DNA from: Clostridiales bacterium
GTDB taxonomy: Bacteria; Bacillota; Clostridia; Saccharofermentanales; Saccharofermentanaceae
Assembly: GCA_017617525.1 (NCBI GenBank)
Contig: JAFZWA010000021.1
Span: forward strand, 1 to 64,000
Direction of reading: 5' to 3'
DNA length: 64,000 nucleotides
Shown here: positions 42,411 to 52,108 of the stretch, piece after piece
How positions within the stretch are numbered: the first letter of the stretch is position 1
Layout: every line of letters starts with the position of its first letter
The notes under the pieces: model-generated
What the model was told of the DNA's origin: nothing
What the model saw: only the letters and a program-made list of their open reading frames with translations
Database searches by the model: none
Translations under genes and position numbers: made by a program

Positions 42411-43604
42411 TTATTTAACGAGTTCCTCTGTCTCCTGAGCGATCGCGAGCTCCTCGTTTGTCGGGATGATCGCGACTGTTACCTTGGAATCGTCAGCAGA
42501 GATAACTGCTTCGGAACGCAGACCGTCGTTCTTCTTCGGATCGATCTTAACGCCCATGAACTCGAGGCCTTCGCAAGCGTGAGCACGGATGTAGTCTGTG
42601 TTCTCGCCGATACCTGCGGTGAAAGCGATAACGTCAACACCACCCATAGCGGCAGCGTAGGAACCGATGATCTTTCTTGCCTGATACTCGAACATTTCGA
42701 GAGCGAGTGTCGCACGCTCGTTACCTTCGCGGGAAGCCTTCTCGAGATCTCTGAAGTCAGAGGATACACCGGACAGACCTTCAACACCGGACTTCTTGTT
42801 CATGAGAACATCGATGTCATCCGGGCTCATGTTCTCGTTTGTCATAAGGAACGGAACGATCGCCGGGTCGATGTCACCGCAGCGTGTACCCATGCAGATA
42901 CCTGCCAGAGGTGTAAGACCCATGGATGTATCTACGCACTTACCATGGTCAACAGCTGCGAAAGAGGAGCCGTTACCGAGGTGGCATGTGATGATCTTGA
43001 TGTTGTTGTAGTCCTTACCGAGGAACTCAGCAGCACGACGGGAAACATAACGGTGGGAAGTACCATGGAAACCGTAACGGCGGATGGAATACTTCTCTGT
43101 CAGTTCATAAGGAAGTGCGTATGTGTAAGCCTTCGGCGGCATTGTCATGTGGAAAGCCGTATCGAATACAGCAACTTGCGGTGTGCCCTCAGGGAGAACG
43201 GACTCGCATGCCTCGATACCCGTGAGGTTTGCCGGGTTATGAAGAGGTCCCAGAGGGAAGCACTCGCGGATAACTCTCTTAACGTCATCGTTTACGATAA
43301 CGGACTTGCTGTAGTACTTACCACCGTGGAGTACGCGGTGACCTACTGCCTTGATCTCGGCGATATCGGAAAGAACACCGTGATCCTTGTCAACGAGAGC
43401 GTTAAGGATCATCTTAACGGCAACCTTATGATCCGGCATCGGATCTGTGCAGATGAAATCTTCCTTGCCCGGAGCCTTGTATGTGAGTTTGCCGTCGATA
43501 CCGATACGCTCGGCATTACCCTTGGCAAGAACGTCGCCGGTGGATGTTTCAAAGAGCTGGAACTTGCAGGAAGAACTTCCGCAGTTGATAACTAAAATCT
43601 TCAT
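42411..43604 (-). CDS. ackA: Acetate kinase
   Basis: The 397-aa enzyme converts acetyl phosphate and ADP to acetate and ATP. The N-terminus [15 protein letters not shown], the segments [12 protein letters not shown] and [12 protein letters not shown], and [10 protein letters not shown] near residue 325 are all standard. It is the second gene of pta-ackA, 70 nt after pta. A hairpin lies in the gap, which may set the ratio of the two proteins. It makes ATP in fermentation to acetate. Confidence 0.97.
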   Translation of the reverse strand: MKILVINCGSSSCKFQLFETSTGDVLAKGNAERIGIDGKLTYKAPGKEDFICTDPMPDHKVAVKMILNALVDKDHGVLSDIAEIKAVGHRVLHGGKYYSKSVIVNDDVKRVIRECFPLGPLHNPANLTGIEACESVLPEGTPQVAVFDTAFHMTMPPKAYTYALPYELTEKYSIRRYGFHGTSHRYVSRRAAEFLGKDYNNIKIITCHLGNGSSFAAVDHGKCVDTSMGLTPLAGICMGTRCGDIDPAIVPFLMTNENMSPDDIDVLMNKKSGVEGLSGVSSDFRDLEKASREGNERATLALEMFEYQARKIIGSYAAAMGGVDVIAFTAGIGENTDYIRAHACEGLEFMGVKIDPKKNDGLRSEAVISADDSKVTVAIIPTNEELAIAQETEELVK

Positions 43605-43640
43605 TCATTTTCTCCTTCGATAATGTTATTTCAAAAGTAA

Positions 43641-43662
43641 AGCGGGGCATTTCTGTCCCGCT
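43641..43662 (-). other. Intercistronic hairpin between pta and ackA
   Basis: AGCGGG and CCCGCT pair around a 10-nt loop. On the reverse strand a weak T-rich stretch follows (TTTACTTTTG), so it may act as a partial terminator or an RNA-stability element. Confidence 0.5.
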
Positions 43663-43674
43663 TCTGATTTTGAC

Positions 43675-44670
43675 TTAGGAATTCTGAGCCTGTACTGCTG
43701 TGATAGCGATTACACCAACGATATCCTTCGCGGAGCATCCACGGGAAAGATCGTTGACCGGCTTTGCGATACCCTGGCACATCGGGCCGTAAGCTTCTGC
43801 CTTGCCCAGTCTCTGAACCAGCTTGTATCCGATGTTACCTGCGTCGAGGTCAGGGAAGATAAGAACGTTTGCCTTACCTGCAACGTTGCTGTTCGGAGCC
43901 TTGCTTGCGCCGATGGACGGAACCATAGCAGCGTCAGCCTGGAGCTCACCGTCGATAGCGAACTGCGGATATTCTTCTTTAGCGATCTTTGTAGCTTCAA
44001 CAACCTTTGTAACGTCGTCGTGCTTCGCGGAACCCATGGAAGAGTGGGAAAGCAGAGCGACTACCGGCTCTTTGCCGACGAGCTGCTTGAAGGAAGCTGC
44101 GGAAGAACCTGCGATAGCAGCGAGCTCTTCCGGATTCGGGTTCTGAACGAGACCGCAGTCACCGAATACGAATACACCGTCTTCACCGTACTCGCAGTCC
44201 GGAACGACCATTACGAAGAAAGCGGAAACGAGCTTTGTGCCCGGAGCTGTCTTGATGATCTGAAGGGACGGACGAAGTGTGTTTGCCGTGGAGTGGCAGG
44301 CACCGGAAACGATACCGTCACCGTCGCCCATCTTGACCATCATGCAAGCGTAGTACATATAGTCGGAAAGGAGAGTCTTCTCAGCTTCTTCCGGTGTCAT
44401 TCCCTTTGCCTTACGGAGCTCATAGAAGCCGTTGATGTACTCCTGTGTCTTCTCGTAGGTGTGCGGGTTGATAATAGTTGCCTTGGAAATATCAAGTCCT
44501 TCGCTGTTTGCCTTGACCTCTTCATCTGTACCGATGATGATGAGGTTCGCGATGTCCTCAGCGAGGATCTCTGCTGCCGCCTCAAAAGTTCTTCTGTCCA
44601 TGGACTCAGGAAGAATGACGGTCTTCTTGTTGCTCTTAGCTTTTGCTTTAATCTCGTCAATAAATGCCAT
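43675..44670 (-). CDS. pta: Phosphate acetyltransferase
   Basis: The 331-aa short-form Pta converts acetyl-CoA and phosphate to acetyl phosphate. Recognisable segments are VILPESMDRRTFEAA near the start, GACHSTANTLRPSLQII near residue 120 and the catalytic region LSHSSMGSAKHDDV near 210. The length fits the class without an N-terminal DRTGG domain. It precedes ackA and is driven by a strong promoter 50 nt upstream. Confidence 0.97.
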   Translation of the reverse strand: MAFIDEIKAKAKSNKKTVILPESMDRRTFEAAAEILAEDIANLIIIGTDEEVKANSEGLDISKATIINPHTYEKTQEYINGFYELRKAKGMTPEEAEKTLLSDYMYYACMMVKMGDGDGIVSGACHSTANTLRPSLQIIKTAPGTKLVSAFFVMVVPDCEYGEDGVFVFGDCGLVQNPNPEELAAIAGSSAASFKQLVGKEPVVALLSHSSMGSAKHDDVTKVVEATKIAKEEYPQFAIDGELQADAAMVPSIGASKAPNSNVAGKANVLIFPDLDAGNIGYKLVQRLGKAEAYGPMCQGIAKPVNDLSRGCSAKDIVGVIAITAVQAQNS

Positions 44671-44718
44671 AAATCAATCGCCTGCCTTATTCATTATTTT
44701 AAATAATTATGCCTAAAT

Positions 44719-44747
44719 ATTATACTCTCGTCATTTCTGCTTGGCAA
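44719..44747 (-). promoter_or_regulatory. Sigma-A promoter of pta-ackA
   Basis: TTGCCA (44747-44742), 17 bp, TATAAT (44724-44719) on the reverse strand. This is one of the best promoter matches in the window, fitting a highly expressed fermentation operon. Confidence 0.8.
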
Positions 44748-44760
44748 CGTCACGGAAACG

Positions 44761-44792
44761 AAAAAAGAAGTGCTTTTCTGCTCGAAAAGCAC
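44761..44792 (-). terminator. Terminator built from an inverted pair of the AAAAGCAC octamer
   Basis: GTGCTTTTC (44770-44778) and GAAAAGCAC (44784-44792) pair perfectly around a 5-nt loop. On the reverse strand TTCTTTTTTCG follows. It ends the unknown gene at 44809-45465. Both arms are copies of the dispersed octamer. Confidence 0.85.
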
Positions 44793-44808
44793 CTCTCTGC
44801 TTGTCCGT

Positions 44809-45465
44809 TTATTTGGTCTTCAGTCTCTCCCGGACCTGATCGTAATCCACTTCTCCGATATCCGGACGGTAGCGCTTGACCATCTGCGCGAAGGTTGCCG
44901 AATCGGCTTCCAGCTCAAAACCGACCGAGACGTACTTCAGATCGCCTTTTTTGATCTTCTTCGCCAGTGACTTGTCCATCTTTCCGGTACATCTGACCTC
45001 AGGAATGATCGGGCGCAGATTTTCATCAAGAAGCGAGACCATATATGTCGTCGACATGACCGAGTTTCCGTGGCCGTATTTGTTGACCATCTTGACCGTA
45101 TGCGTATACATCATGACACTCTTGATGTCGTCCAGTTTGTAGAAGTAGGCCAGATATCCCATCGCCTTCTGCGTTCTGGTCATCAAGATCGAGTTATTGT
45201 CGATCGGGACTCCGTCGTATGTCTCATGGATGATGTAGCCGTCCTCAGTGAAATGAATGGCTTTAAACGACTCCTTAAAAGGATGTTCAGCATTCAGATC
45301 CTCGAGGAACTTGTCGCCGATCTTCTTGTTCTTTTTCTTACTGGCTTTACTCGTCAGGACAACGATGATCACGATAACGAGCGGAATGATGAGCATCCCC
45401 GCGATGCCTCTGATGACAGTGCCTGCAGATTTCTCGGACTGCGCGAGCAAAAATAGAATATTCAT
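44809..45465 (-). CDS. Hypothetical single-pass membrane protein
   Basis: The 218-aa protein has one hydrophobic helix near residues 22-40 (GIAGMLIIPLVIVIIVVL) followed by a lysine-rich stretch and a soluble cytoplasmic domain of about 170 aa with no family I know. The start at 45465 is chosen by position after the extended -10 promoter and a G-rich SD-like stretch; an earlier start would sit on the promoter-proximal leader. It is monocistronic, with its own promoter and terminator. Confidence 0.72.
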   Translation of the reverse strand: MNILFLLAQSEKSAGTVIRGIAGMLIIPLVIVIIVVLTSKASKKKNKKIGDKFLEDLNAEHPFKESFKAIHFTEDGYIIHETYDGVPIDNNSILMTRTQKAMGYLAYFYKLDDIKSVMMYTHTVKMVNKYGHGNSVMSTTYMVSLLDENLRPIIPEVRCTGKMDKSLAKKIKKGDLKYVSVGFELEADSATFAQMVKRYRPDIGEVDYDQVRERLKTK

Positions 45466-45496
45466 AGAACCCAACCCCTTCCATGCAATTACAGTC

Positions 45497-45505
45497 ATTA
45501 TATCA
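45497..45505 (-). promoter_or_regulatory. Extended -10 promoter of the unknown membrane protein gene
   Basis: TGATATAAT on the reverse strand, 32 nt before the start codon. Confidence 0.5.
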
Positions 45506-45533
45506 TGCAGAGGCAGTTATTCCCGAGAAAAGA

Positions 45534-48164
45534 TCAGGATGGCTCTGTTCCGATTATCGCCTTGTCTCCGGATCTTATCACGATCTTATCCGTGGCGCCT
45601 CTGGAGTAGTCATCGGAAAGGTCAAAGTCGGACCAGTCGTTGTGATGGATCGAGAACTGAACGACGAGCTTATCCCCGGATCCAAGTTTTCCCGATCCGA
45701 AAGAACCGATCGTGCAGATCGTATCCGCGCCCGTCTTTTTCGGATCCACCTTGGCAAAAGTACCCGTAACGCTGTTGATCGCCGTGTAGTTTCCGCCTTT
45801 GGCGTTTACCGCCGAATGATAGCAGTCGAAAGCAAGCGCTCCCGAGTTTTCGTTCGTGAAGTAGTAAAGGATCGAAAGTGAACCGAGGTCGATCGTGTCT
45901 TTCCCTGTGTTCTCGATCGTCATGTTACCCGCGATCGCGTTGCCTTTGCCGCTCATGTTGTACTCGATCGAAACAGATACCGTGCCGTTTCCGGAAGGCG
46001 CCGAAGGCGCCGCCGGAGCGGTCGTTGTCTGAGCCGGTGTCGTATCCGAAGGCGCAGCCGGAACCGGCGCCACACTGCTTCCTTCCGGAGTCTGTCCATA
46101 AACGAGAACACCGTCTTCAAAGAGGCAAATCTGTGCCGAAGACGCGGCATCCGAAGGAAGTCCGGTCACACGGAACTGTACTTCTTTTTTGTATTCTTCC
46201 TGTCCGCCCGGATAGCAGGAATACTCCTTGAAAAGCACCTGTACATAGGCGTTTCCGCTCTGATCCTGTTTGATCTCGATGGAACGGGTATCCTGTGAAT
46301 ACGAAGACGAAACCGAAAGGTCGGACAGTGCTTTTCCCGAAGGAAGCGCGAAATAGTAGCGAAGCTCGAGATCCTTCGGCGCTCTTGCCGGCCATCCCGT
46401 CATATTGTAAGTGATCGCCTTGATCTCCAAAAAGTCAGATCCGCTCGCGTTGACGGTCGCGTCCACTTTATATTCTTCGCCGACTGCCTCTCCCGCGCCG
46501 AATCCGGTCAGTGTCTGGCCGTGATAGCGGGTATAGAGCTTGGCCATAAGGCCCGTAAAACCGGCATTATAGTCGCACGCAACTTCGTTGGTGTTGTAGT
46601 TAGAAACTTCATCGGTATATCCGTCCGAAGCGTCCGGGCCGCCGACCAGCGCGCCGCAAAGCACGTGTCTCGAAGTTCCGGGTTCGTTCATGTTATCGCA
46701 GTAGGAACCCTGCGCCGTACGGTGGTGCGGGTGCTGCGGATAGCTGTCGCCGAATCCGATCACATAGGAAAAGCCCGTGTCGCCCAGCGCGTAGTTCGCC
46801 TGTGAAACGGCGAAGTTCCAGTATGTATCCTTCTTTGCCGACGGGCAAAGATCCGTCTCGCTGTAGACCGCCGCGACAAATCCCGTGGTCGTCGCGTAGC
46901 GCAGAGATCCCCAGCTGTCCAGCCATGCAAGGCCCTTCGGCGTATACGTGATGCGGTCGCCCGAAGCGGTTCCCGTCGTCCAGAAATCGAGGTGGTTCTC
47001 GACCGCCTGCGTATAGGTGCTCTCACCTGTTTCCTGCGCGAGTAGGACCGCCGCGCCGATGTGCACATCGTCCCAGCACAAAGACCAGTTGTAGTCCTGA
47101 TTTGCCTTCGGATAGTACTCTTTTGCCTTACTTAAGTAAGCACCGTCGCCGGTCGCGCGATAAAGCCACACACCTGCCCAGCAGAGCTCGTCGTAGTACC
47201 CGCTCCAGGAGTTGTAGAAGCCGTTCGCGGCGGTGTATCCGTCATCGCTCTTGTACTTGTCGGCAAAAGCGTAAAGGGACTTCGCGTGCTCGAGACAAGT
47301 CGAGCTGAAAGCAGGATCGATCTCCTTGAAAAGGATGCTGCAGACGGCTAAAGAAGCGGCCGATTCCGCGGAAACCGCGGAGCCAGGATGATTCGCGTCA
47401 ACATAGTAGGACGGGCGTCCCATCTGATACTCAACGCACTCGCCGCTGCCCCACCAGCCGTGATCCGCGTTACCGTCACCGACCTGGTAGTAATAAAGCT
47501 CATCCGAAGGATGGCACTTGATGAAATACTCATTTGCCCAGCGGATATCCGCGAGCGCGTACTCAAGCTGCTTGCTCTCTACATATGCGTCCGGATCTTC
47601 GTAGACCGACCAGCCGAGAACAGACGCGGTATAGGCCATCGGAAGATTGAATTTGACGTTATCGCCGGCATCGAACCAGCCTCCGGAAAGATCGATCCCC
47701 GCGTCGGATCCGTCCTTCAGACAGGAGTCTCCGCGCCAGTTCGAACGTGTCTGTTCCGGAAGATCTCCGCTTCGTTGCAGTTCATAGAAAAGAAGCGACT
47801 TCTGAAGCGCTTCGCCGTAGTTATATTTTCCGCTGCCTTCGGTTCCCTCGTAACCGTCACCGTTGATCGTTCCGATCTTTCCATCAGATCCGGAATCCAC
47901 CACCGACGGAAGTGTCGGAAGCGAAATGTCCGCCGACTCAGAAGCCTCAGTATCCGTAACTTCGGAAGATACTTCTCCGCTTTCCGAAGAAGCATCGACG
48001 ACATTCTCGATCGAGGGTTCTCCCGATGTATCTTTCGCGTCGTTTTTCTTCGCGAAAGTCTTTTTCCATGCGTAAACGACGCCGCCGATGACCAGTACCA
48101 CGGCAAGAAAAATGCCGCATAACACGGCGATCTTAGTCTTCTCTTTCATCTTTTCCGACTTCAT
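45534..48164 (-). CDS. Membrane-anchored GH9 endoglucanase with CBM3c and a second CBM3
   Basis: About 876 aa. Residues near 10-35 form a single helix (IAVLCGIFLAVVLVIGGVVY) followed by lysines rather than a signal cleavage site, so it looks like a signal anchor. A Ser/Glu-rich linker follows. The GH9 module (about 110-560) has the catalytic WFDAGDNVKF, the PQHPHHRTA motif and the acid Glu in NYNTNEVACDYNAGF. A CBM3c (about 570-700), a Pro/Thr linker and a second CBM3 (about 725-875) follow. This is the layout of processive endoglucanases. No dockerin is present. The start follows AGGAG and overlaps the helicase by 32 nt; ATG at 48149 is an alternative. Confidence 0.92.
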   Translation of the reverse strand: MKSEKMKEKTKIAVLCGIFLAVVLVIGGVVYAWKKTFAKKNDAKDTSGEPSIENVVDASSESGEVSSEVTDTEASESADISLPTLPSVVDSGSDGKIGTINGDGYEGTEGSGKYNYGEALQKSLLFYELQRSGDLPEQTRSNWRGDSCLKDGSDAGIDLSGGWFDAGDNVKFNLPMAYTASVLGWSVYEDPDAYVESKQLEYALADIRWANEYFIKCHPSDELYYYQVGDGNADHGWWGSGECVEYQMGRPSYYVDANHPGSAVSAESAASLAVCSILFKEIDPAFSSTCLEHAKSLYAFADKYKSDDGYTAANGFYNSWSGYYDELCWAGVWLYRATGDGAYLSKAKEYYPKANQDYNWSLCWDDVHIGAAVLLAQETGESTYTQAVENHLDFWTTGTASGDRITYTPKGLAWLDSWGSLRYATTTGFVAAVYSETDLCPSAKKDTYWNFAVSQANYALGDTGFSYVIGFGDSYPQHPHHRTAQGSYCDNMNEPGTSRHVLCGALVGGPDASDGYTDEVSNYNTNEVACDYNAGFTGLMAKLYTRYHGQTLTGFGAGEAVGEEYKVDATVNASGSDFLEIKAITYNMTGWPARAPKDLELRYYFALPSGKALSDLSVSSSYSQDTRSIEIKQDQSGNAYVQVLFKEYSCYPGGQEEYKKEVQFRVTGLPSDAASSAQICLFEDGVLVYGQTPEGSSVAPVPAAPSDTTPAQTTTAPAAPSAPSGNGTVSVSIEYNMSGKGNAIAGNMTIENTGKDTIDLGSLSILYYFTNENSGALAFDCYHSAVNAKGGNYTAINSVTGTFAKVDPKKTGADTICTIGSFGSGKLGSGDKLVVQFSIHHNDWSDFDLSDDYSRGATDKIVIRSGDKAIIGTEPS

Positions 48165-49278
48165 TGATGTCCAGCTCCTGTGTTGAGACTTTGGTGTAGT
48201 GAAGGATGTCATCCATCCTCAGACTCTGCGCGTAATTGACAAAAGTGAAGGCCTGTCCGGCTCTTCCGGCTCGGCCCGTTCTTCCGATACGGTGCAGATA
48301 GTATTCGTTTTCATTCGGCACTTCAAAGTTGAAGACCGTATCGATATCGGAAACGTCGATACCTCTCGCGGCAACGTCCGTCGCGACGAGTATGTTGAAC
48401 TTTCCTTTTCGGAAATCGTCCATGATCCTGTTTCTCGCGCCTTGTCCGATATCGCCGTGCAGGCATTCCGCCTTGTAGCCGAGTCTCTTGATGCCCTCGG
48501 TCACGACACGCACACGTGTCTTCGTGTTGCAGAAAGCCATGACGCGGTTGCAGTTATACGTTTCCATGAGTTTGCCGAACGCGTCCATCTTCTCTCTTTC
48601 TTCGAGATGCAGGATGTACTGGCTGATCTTCGGCATATCCTCTTCCTTCGGAGCGACCTCGATCTCGTCCGCGCCGTCCATGTATTCCCATGTGATGTTC
48701 ATGACCTCTCGGCTCATCGTCGCCGAGAACATGGCGATCTGCTTGTCGGGCGGAGTGAGCTTCATGATCTTTCGGATGTCCTTGATGAAGCCCATGTCGA
48801 GCATCTTATCCGCCTCGTCGAGAACAAGGGTATAGATATCGGAGATGTTGATGTTCTTGTGCTGCACGTGATCAAGAAGTCTTCCCGGAGTCGCAACTAC
48901 GATGTGCGGTTTTTTCTTGAGCATCTGGATCTGCTTATCCATCTTCTGTCCGCCGATGATCCCGCAGATCTTTAATCCCTTGATAAAAGCACCGAGCGCA
49001 CGAAGTTCCGTGCAGATCTGAAGCGCGAGCTCTCTTGTCGGGCAAAGGATCAGAGCCTGAACGAAATCGGCATCCATGTTGAGGTACTCCAGGATCGGGA
49101 TTCCGAACGCGAACGTCTTACCCGTTCCCGTCGGCGCCTTCGCGATCACGCAATGGTTATCCATGAGAAGCGGGATCGCCTGTTTCTGTACTGAAGTCGG
49201 TGTTGTCATGCCCATTTTCGCAAGGGCGCGCATGATCTCATCAGAGAGATCCATCTGATCAAAAGAAGTGTATTCCAA
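48133..49278 (-). CDS. DEAD-box RNA helicase
   Basis: The 381-aa helicase core has Walker A APTGTGKT, DEAD in VLDEADKML, SAT in MFSATM, ARGIDV and HRIGRTGRAGR. It has almost no extensions, so it is a minimal RhlE/CshB-like enzyme for RNA remodelling. The start is TTG with AGGA about 10 nt upstream; the next Met would remove part of the Q motif. It begins 5 nt after the LtaS-like stop and overlaps the GH9 start, an odd mixed operon. Confidence 0.93.
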   Translation of the reverse strand: MEYTSFDQMDLSDEIMRALAKMGMTTPTSVQKQAIPLLMDNHCVIAKAPTGTGKTFAFGIPILEYLNMDADFVQALILCPTRELALQICTELRALGAFIKGLKICGIIGGQKMDKQIQMLKKKPHIVVATPGRLLDHVQHKNINISDIYTLVLDEADKMLDMGFIKDIRKIMKLTPPDKQIAMFSATMSREVMNITWEYMDGADEIEVAPKEEDMPKISQYILHLEEREKMDAFGKLMETYNCNRVMAFCNTKTRVRVVTEGIKRLGYKAECLHGDIGQGARNRIMDDFRKGKFNILVATDVAARGIDVSDIDTVFNFEVPNENEYYLHRIGRTGRAGRAGQAFTFVNYAQSLRMDDILHYTKVSTQELDINEVGKDERED

Positions 49279-49283
49279 ATTAA

Positions 49284-51872
49284 TTATTCCTCGATTTCCG
49301 TTTCCTTTTTCTGCGGCACAAAATAAACCATATCGTAGAGTTCGGAACGCCGCTTCGTAGATTCGAAAACATTATTGTATGTAAGGATGTTGTACTCGTT
49401 GATGATGCCGGTCCTGTCCGGAACATCCTGCAGATCATAGTATTTGTTTCCGAGACTGTCGTGGATACCCATAGGTGTAAGGATCGGGTACTGGTCGTAG
49501 CAGTCCGCGATCAGCAGGTTATACGCCGGAAGATCGATGTCCGCCATCTGAAGAAGCAGAGTGGACAGGTAGTTCAGGCTGATCTCCTTGACCTCATATT
49601 CCGGAATGTCGTAGTTCGCCCAGATGAAGAAGTCGGTCTTATAAAGCTGCATCAGTTCTTCACTGGAAAGATCCTCAAGTTCTTTTCCGAGAAGTGTCTC
49701 ATAGAAACCGTTGAGCATACTCGGCAGATGGTCACCGAAGAAGCAGATGAGTACCGGCTCATCGACGGCGCTGAAGTAGTCGATCAGCTCTTGGATGGCG
49801 ATATCGCTCTGTCTGGCAAGAGTAAGATACTGCTCTGTTTCCGGGAACTTTTCCGGATACTCGACAAGACGGACGTCCTGATTGAAATCCGGATCGTTGC
49901 TGTTATAAGCGCCGTGGTTCTGCATCGTTACGTTGAACAGGAACAGCGGGTGCTTCGGATCCTTATGCTCATAAAGATCGATCAGTTTTTCGTACGAGCT
50001 GTGGTCGGATATATACGAACGGAAATATGTGCAGTCATCATCGAAATCGTCGATGGAAAGGAAGCGGTCAAAAGCCATACTTCCGTAAACCGCCGGACGG
50101 TTCCAGCCGCTTGCCAGATACGGATGGATGGCTGCCGTCTGATATCCCTGGCTCTTCAAGAAACGCGGAAGAGATCCTGTGATCGAACCGATGTACTGCT
50201 GATACGGGATACTTCCATCCGGGAAGAAAAGCATCGAGTTACCCGTCAGGAATTCGAACTCGGAATTCGCCGTACCGCCGCCGTATACGGAAACGCTCAG
50301 ATCGCCGTATACGATATTATCGCCCTGCTTTAAGGCATCCATGTTCGGATGCATCGGCAGGTTCGTTTCAAAATCACCGACCGCGGACATGTCGGAATAA
50401 GACTCGTTCATGATGCAGATGATCGTCGGTTTCTCATCTTCCTGAAGGACCCTCTGGCCTTCCAGCGCGTGCTGTTCTTTTTCGGCTTCATATTCGAGCA
50501 TGACATCGTTCGGAAGGATATAATGCTCGACCTGATTCTCGATCTTTTCTCCGAGCATCTGTACCGAGTCGATACTGTAATCGTCCGGAACGTCGACGAT
50601 CAGGTGCTGGGCATTCATCGTAAGTGCCACCAGAAGACCGTTTTTCATGTAGTTCAGACGCTGGTTGCTCGCGTCATTCACGACACCCATTCTTTCCATC
50701 ATACTGAAATTCGCTTCCTGATATCTTCTGGAGTCGATCAGCGTGACCGTCAGGAAAACAACCAGAACGGCACCCACCATACCTAAGAAAGCACGGTGCT
50801 TTTTGCTCGCGATACCGTATCTGCACTTGGTAATAAGCAGGATCGTTAAGATGAAAAGAAGTGTCGCGATAATAAGGATCGGCGTCAGTTCCACGCGATA
50901 GCTTCCGGAAACGTTCATGGCCGTTTTCAGTGTAACGACATCCCAAACTACCATCGGCGTGCCTCTCCAGACGAGCTTGAAGTAGTTAAAGATCGCGACC
51001 GAGAAGATGAGGATATTCGCGATGATCGTCGTCAGACGGAATCGGTTAAAGATGACGAACAGCACGACATAGATCACGAGGTAATAAACGTAGTTGAGGA
51101 AATATGCCGCAATGGATTTCTCCAGAACGGAGTTGCCGTTAAGAAGCTCCGTGACGATGAACATCAGGATCGGCATGGAGAACAGTACCGCGAAGGTCAT
51201 ATACTCTCTGCCCTTTTCAGACAGATCGACGTGCACGATCGCGATCAGCGCACAGAGGAATACCAGCATGATACTGACGAACATCGCAAGATAATCCATG
51301 CGGGAATAGCGTACCTGCGTATTGCACTGCAGATGCAGACCCGGCGACATGCCCGGGTAGGAAACTTCGCCCAGCGCGTCCTGAACATCGGAAGATACCC
51401 AGACTGACGGAACTTCTTCACCGTAAGTATCGACCGCCTCGAGAGAGATGATATATGTGGTCGTGATATCCAGGTCTTTTTTGATCTTAAAGCGCAGATA
51501 TTCGTTGTCCTTGATCTTGCTGATCGGAACAGACTCTTCGTAAACGACCTTTCCGTCTTCCTTGGAAAGGGTAAAGTGCAACGATCCCTGAGGAGCCATA
51601 ACATTGCCGGACTCCAGGTTAGTCGCCATTCGGATCTCGATAAAATCGACATGAGGCTGCTCAGGAGTAAACGGCTGCTGAAGCGGCTTTCCGCCGTTGA
51701 GCTTTCCGATCGGGTGCGGATTTGTACCCAGGCAGGAAACCGTCTTTCGGAAAGCAAAGACTCCCGACGCGAATACGACTGTAAGCAGAAGCGCGACCAT
51801 AACTATGAGCACCATAGTCCAGCGCAGTCTGTTCTTCGTCAAACTGAAAGGTTTTTTCGTAAACTTGATCAA
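49284..51872 (-). CDS. LTA synthase family phosphoglycerol transferase (sulfatase fold)
   Basis: The 862-aa protein has an N-terminal helix, an extracytoplasmic domain (about 50-165), five or so helices (about 170-370), and a C-terminal sulfatase-fold domain. The latter has metal Glu in MNESYSDMS, catalytic Thr in GTANSEFEF and FFGDHLPS. It would add glycerol phosphate units to a surface polymer. LtaS proper is about 650 aa, so the N-terminal domain is an addition. The start is TTG after GAGGG; no suitable ATG exists before the first helix. Confidence 0.87.
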   Translation of the reverse strand: MIKFTKKPFSLTKNRLRWTMVLIVMVALLLTVVFASGVFAFRKTVSCLGTNPHPIGKLNGGKPLQQPFTPEQPHVDFIEIRMATNLESGNVMAPQGSLHFTLSKEDGKVVYEESVPISKIKDNEYLRFKIKKDLDITTTYIISLEAVDTYGEEVPSVWVSSDVQDALGEVSYPGMSPGLHLQCNTQVRYSRMDYLAMFVSIMLVFLCALIAIVHVDLSEKGREYMTFAVLFSMPILMFIVTELLNGNSVLEKSIAAYFLNYVYYLVIYVVLFVIFNRFRLTTIIANILIFSVAIFNYFKLVWRGTPMVVWDVVTLKTAMNVSGSYRVELTPILIIATLLFILTILLITKCRYGIASKKHRAFLGMVGAVLVVFLTVTLIDSRRYQEANFSMMERMGVVNDASNQRLNYMKNGLLVALTMNAQHLIVDVPDDYSIDSVQMLGEKIENQVEHYILPNDVMLEYEAEKEQHALEGQRVLQEDEKPTIICIMNESYSDMSAVGDFETNLPMHPNMDALKQGDNIVYGDLSVSVYGGGTANSEFEFLTGNSMLFFPDGSIPYQQYIGSITGSLPRFLKSQGYQTAAIHPYLASGWNRPAVYGSMAFDRFLSIDDFDDDCTYFRSYISDHSSYEKLIDLYEHKDPKHPLFLFNVTMQNHGAYNSNDPDFNQDVRLVEYPEKFPETEQYLTLARQSDIAIQELIDYFSAVDEPVLICFFGDHLPSMLNGFYETLLGKELEDLSSEELMQLYKTDFFIWANYDIPEYEVKEISLNYLSTLLLQMADIDLPAYNLLIADCYDQYPILTPMGIHDSLGNKYYDLQDVPDRTGIINEYNILTYNNVFESTKRRSELYDMVYFVPQKKETEIEE

Positions 51873-51929
51873 GTGTCCCTCACATCACACGGATACGCAT
51901 ACATATCCTAGTTTAATCGTACGCTACCT

Positions 51930-51957
51930 ATTATAAGGAGTTTTTCATTTCTTTCAA
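51930..51957 (-). promoter_or_regulatory. Promoter of the LtaS-helicase-GH9 operon
   Basis: TTGAAA (51957-51952), 16 bp, TATAAT (51935-51930) on the reverse strand, giving a leader of about 50 nt. Confidence 0.7.
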
Positions 51958-52018
51958 TCTCATACCCGATTGTATAATTGCACAGAATTCGGCGCGTTAC
52001 ACGTTATTCGTTATAAAA

Positions 52019-52071
52019 TTATCGTTTTTCGATAAAAAATGCTTGCATTTCGATAATGACCGTGTTACTAT
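52019..52071 (+). promoter_or_regulatory. Promoter with operator-like CGATAA repeats upstream of the DUF2975/HTH operon
   Basis: TTGCAT (52043-52048), 17 bp, TACTAT (52066-52071) form a good sigma-A promoter. An inverted repeat TTATCG-ttttt-CGATAA (52019-52035) lies just upstream, and a third CGATAA (52051-52056) lies in the spacer, exactly 21 bp (two helical turns) from the previous copy. This fits autorepression by the HTH protein encoded downstream. Confidence 0.6.
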
Positions 52072-52108
52072 AAGCTCAAGCTACATTCTGTATTGGAGGT
52101 GCATTGAT

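Noticed and set aside
45534-48164. Dockerin or cellulosome signature in the GH9 enzyme.
   Set aside because: The C-terminus ends after the second CBM3; no duplicated calcium-binding dockerin motif is present.
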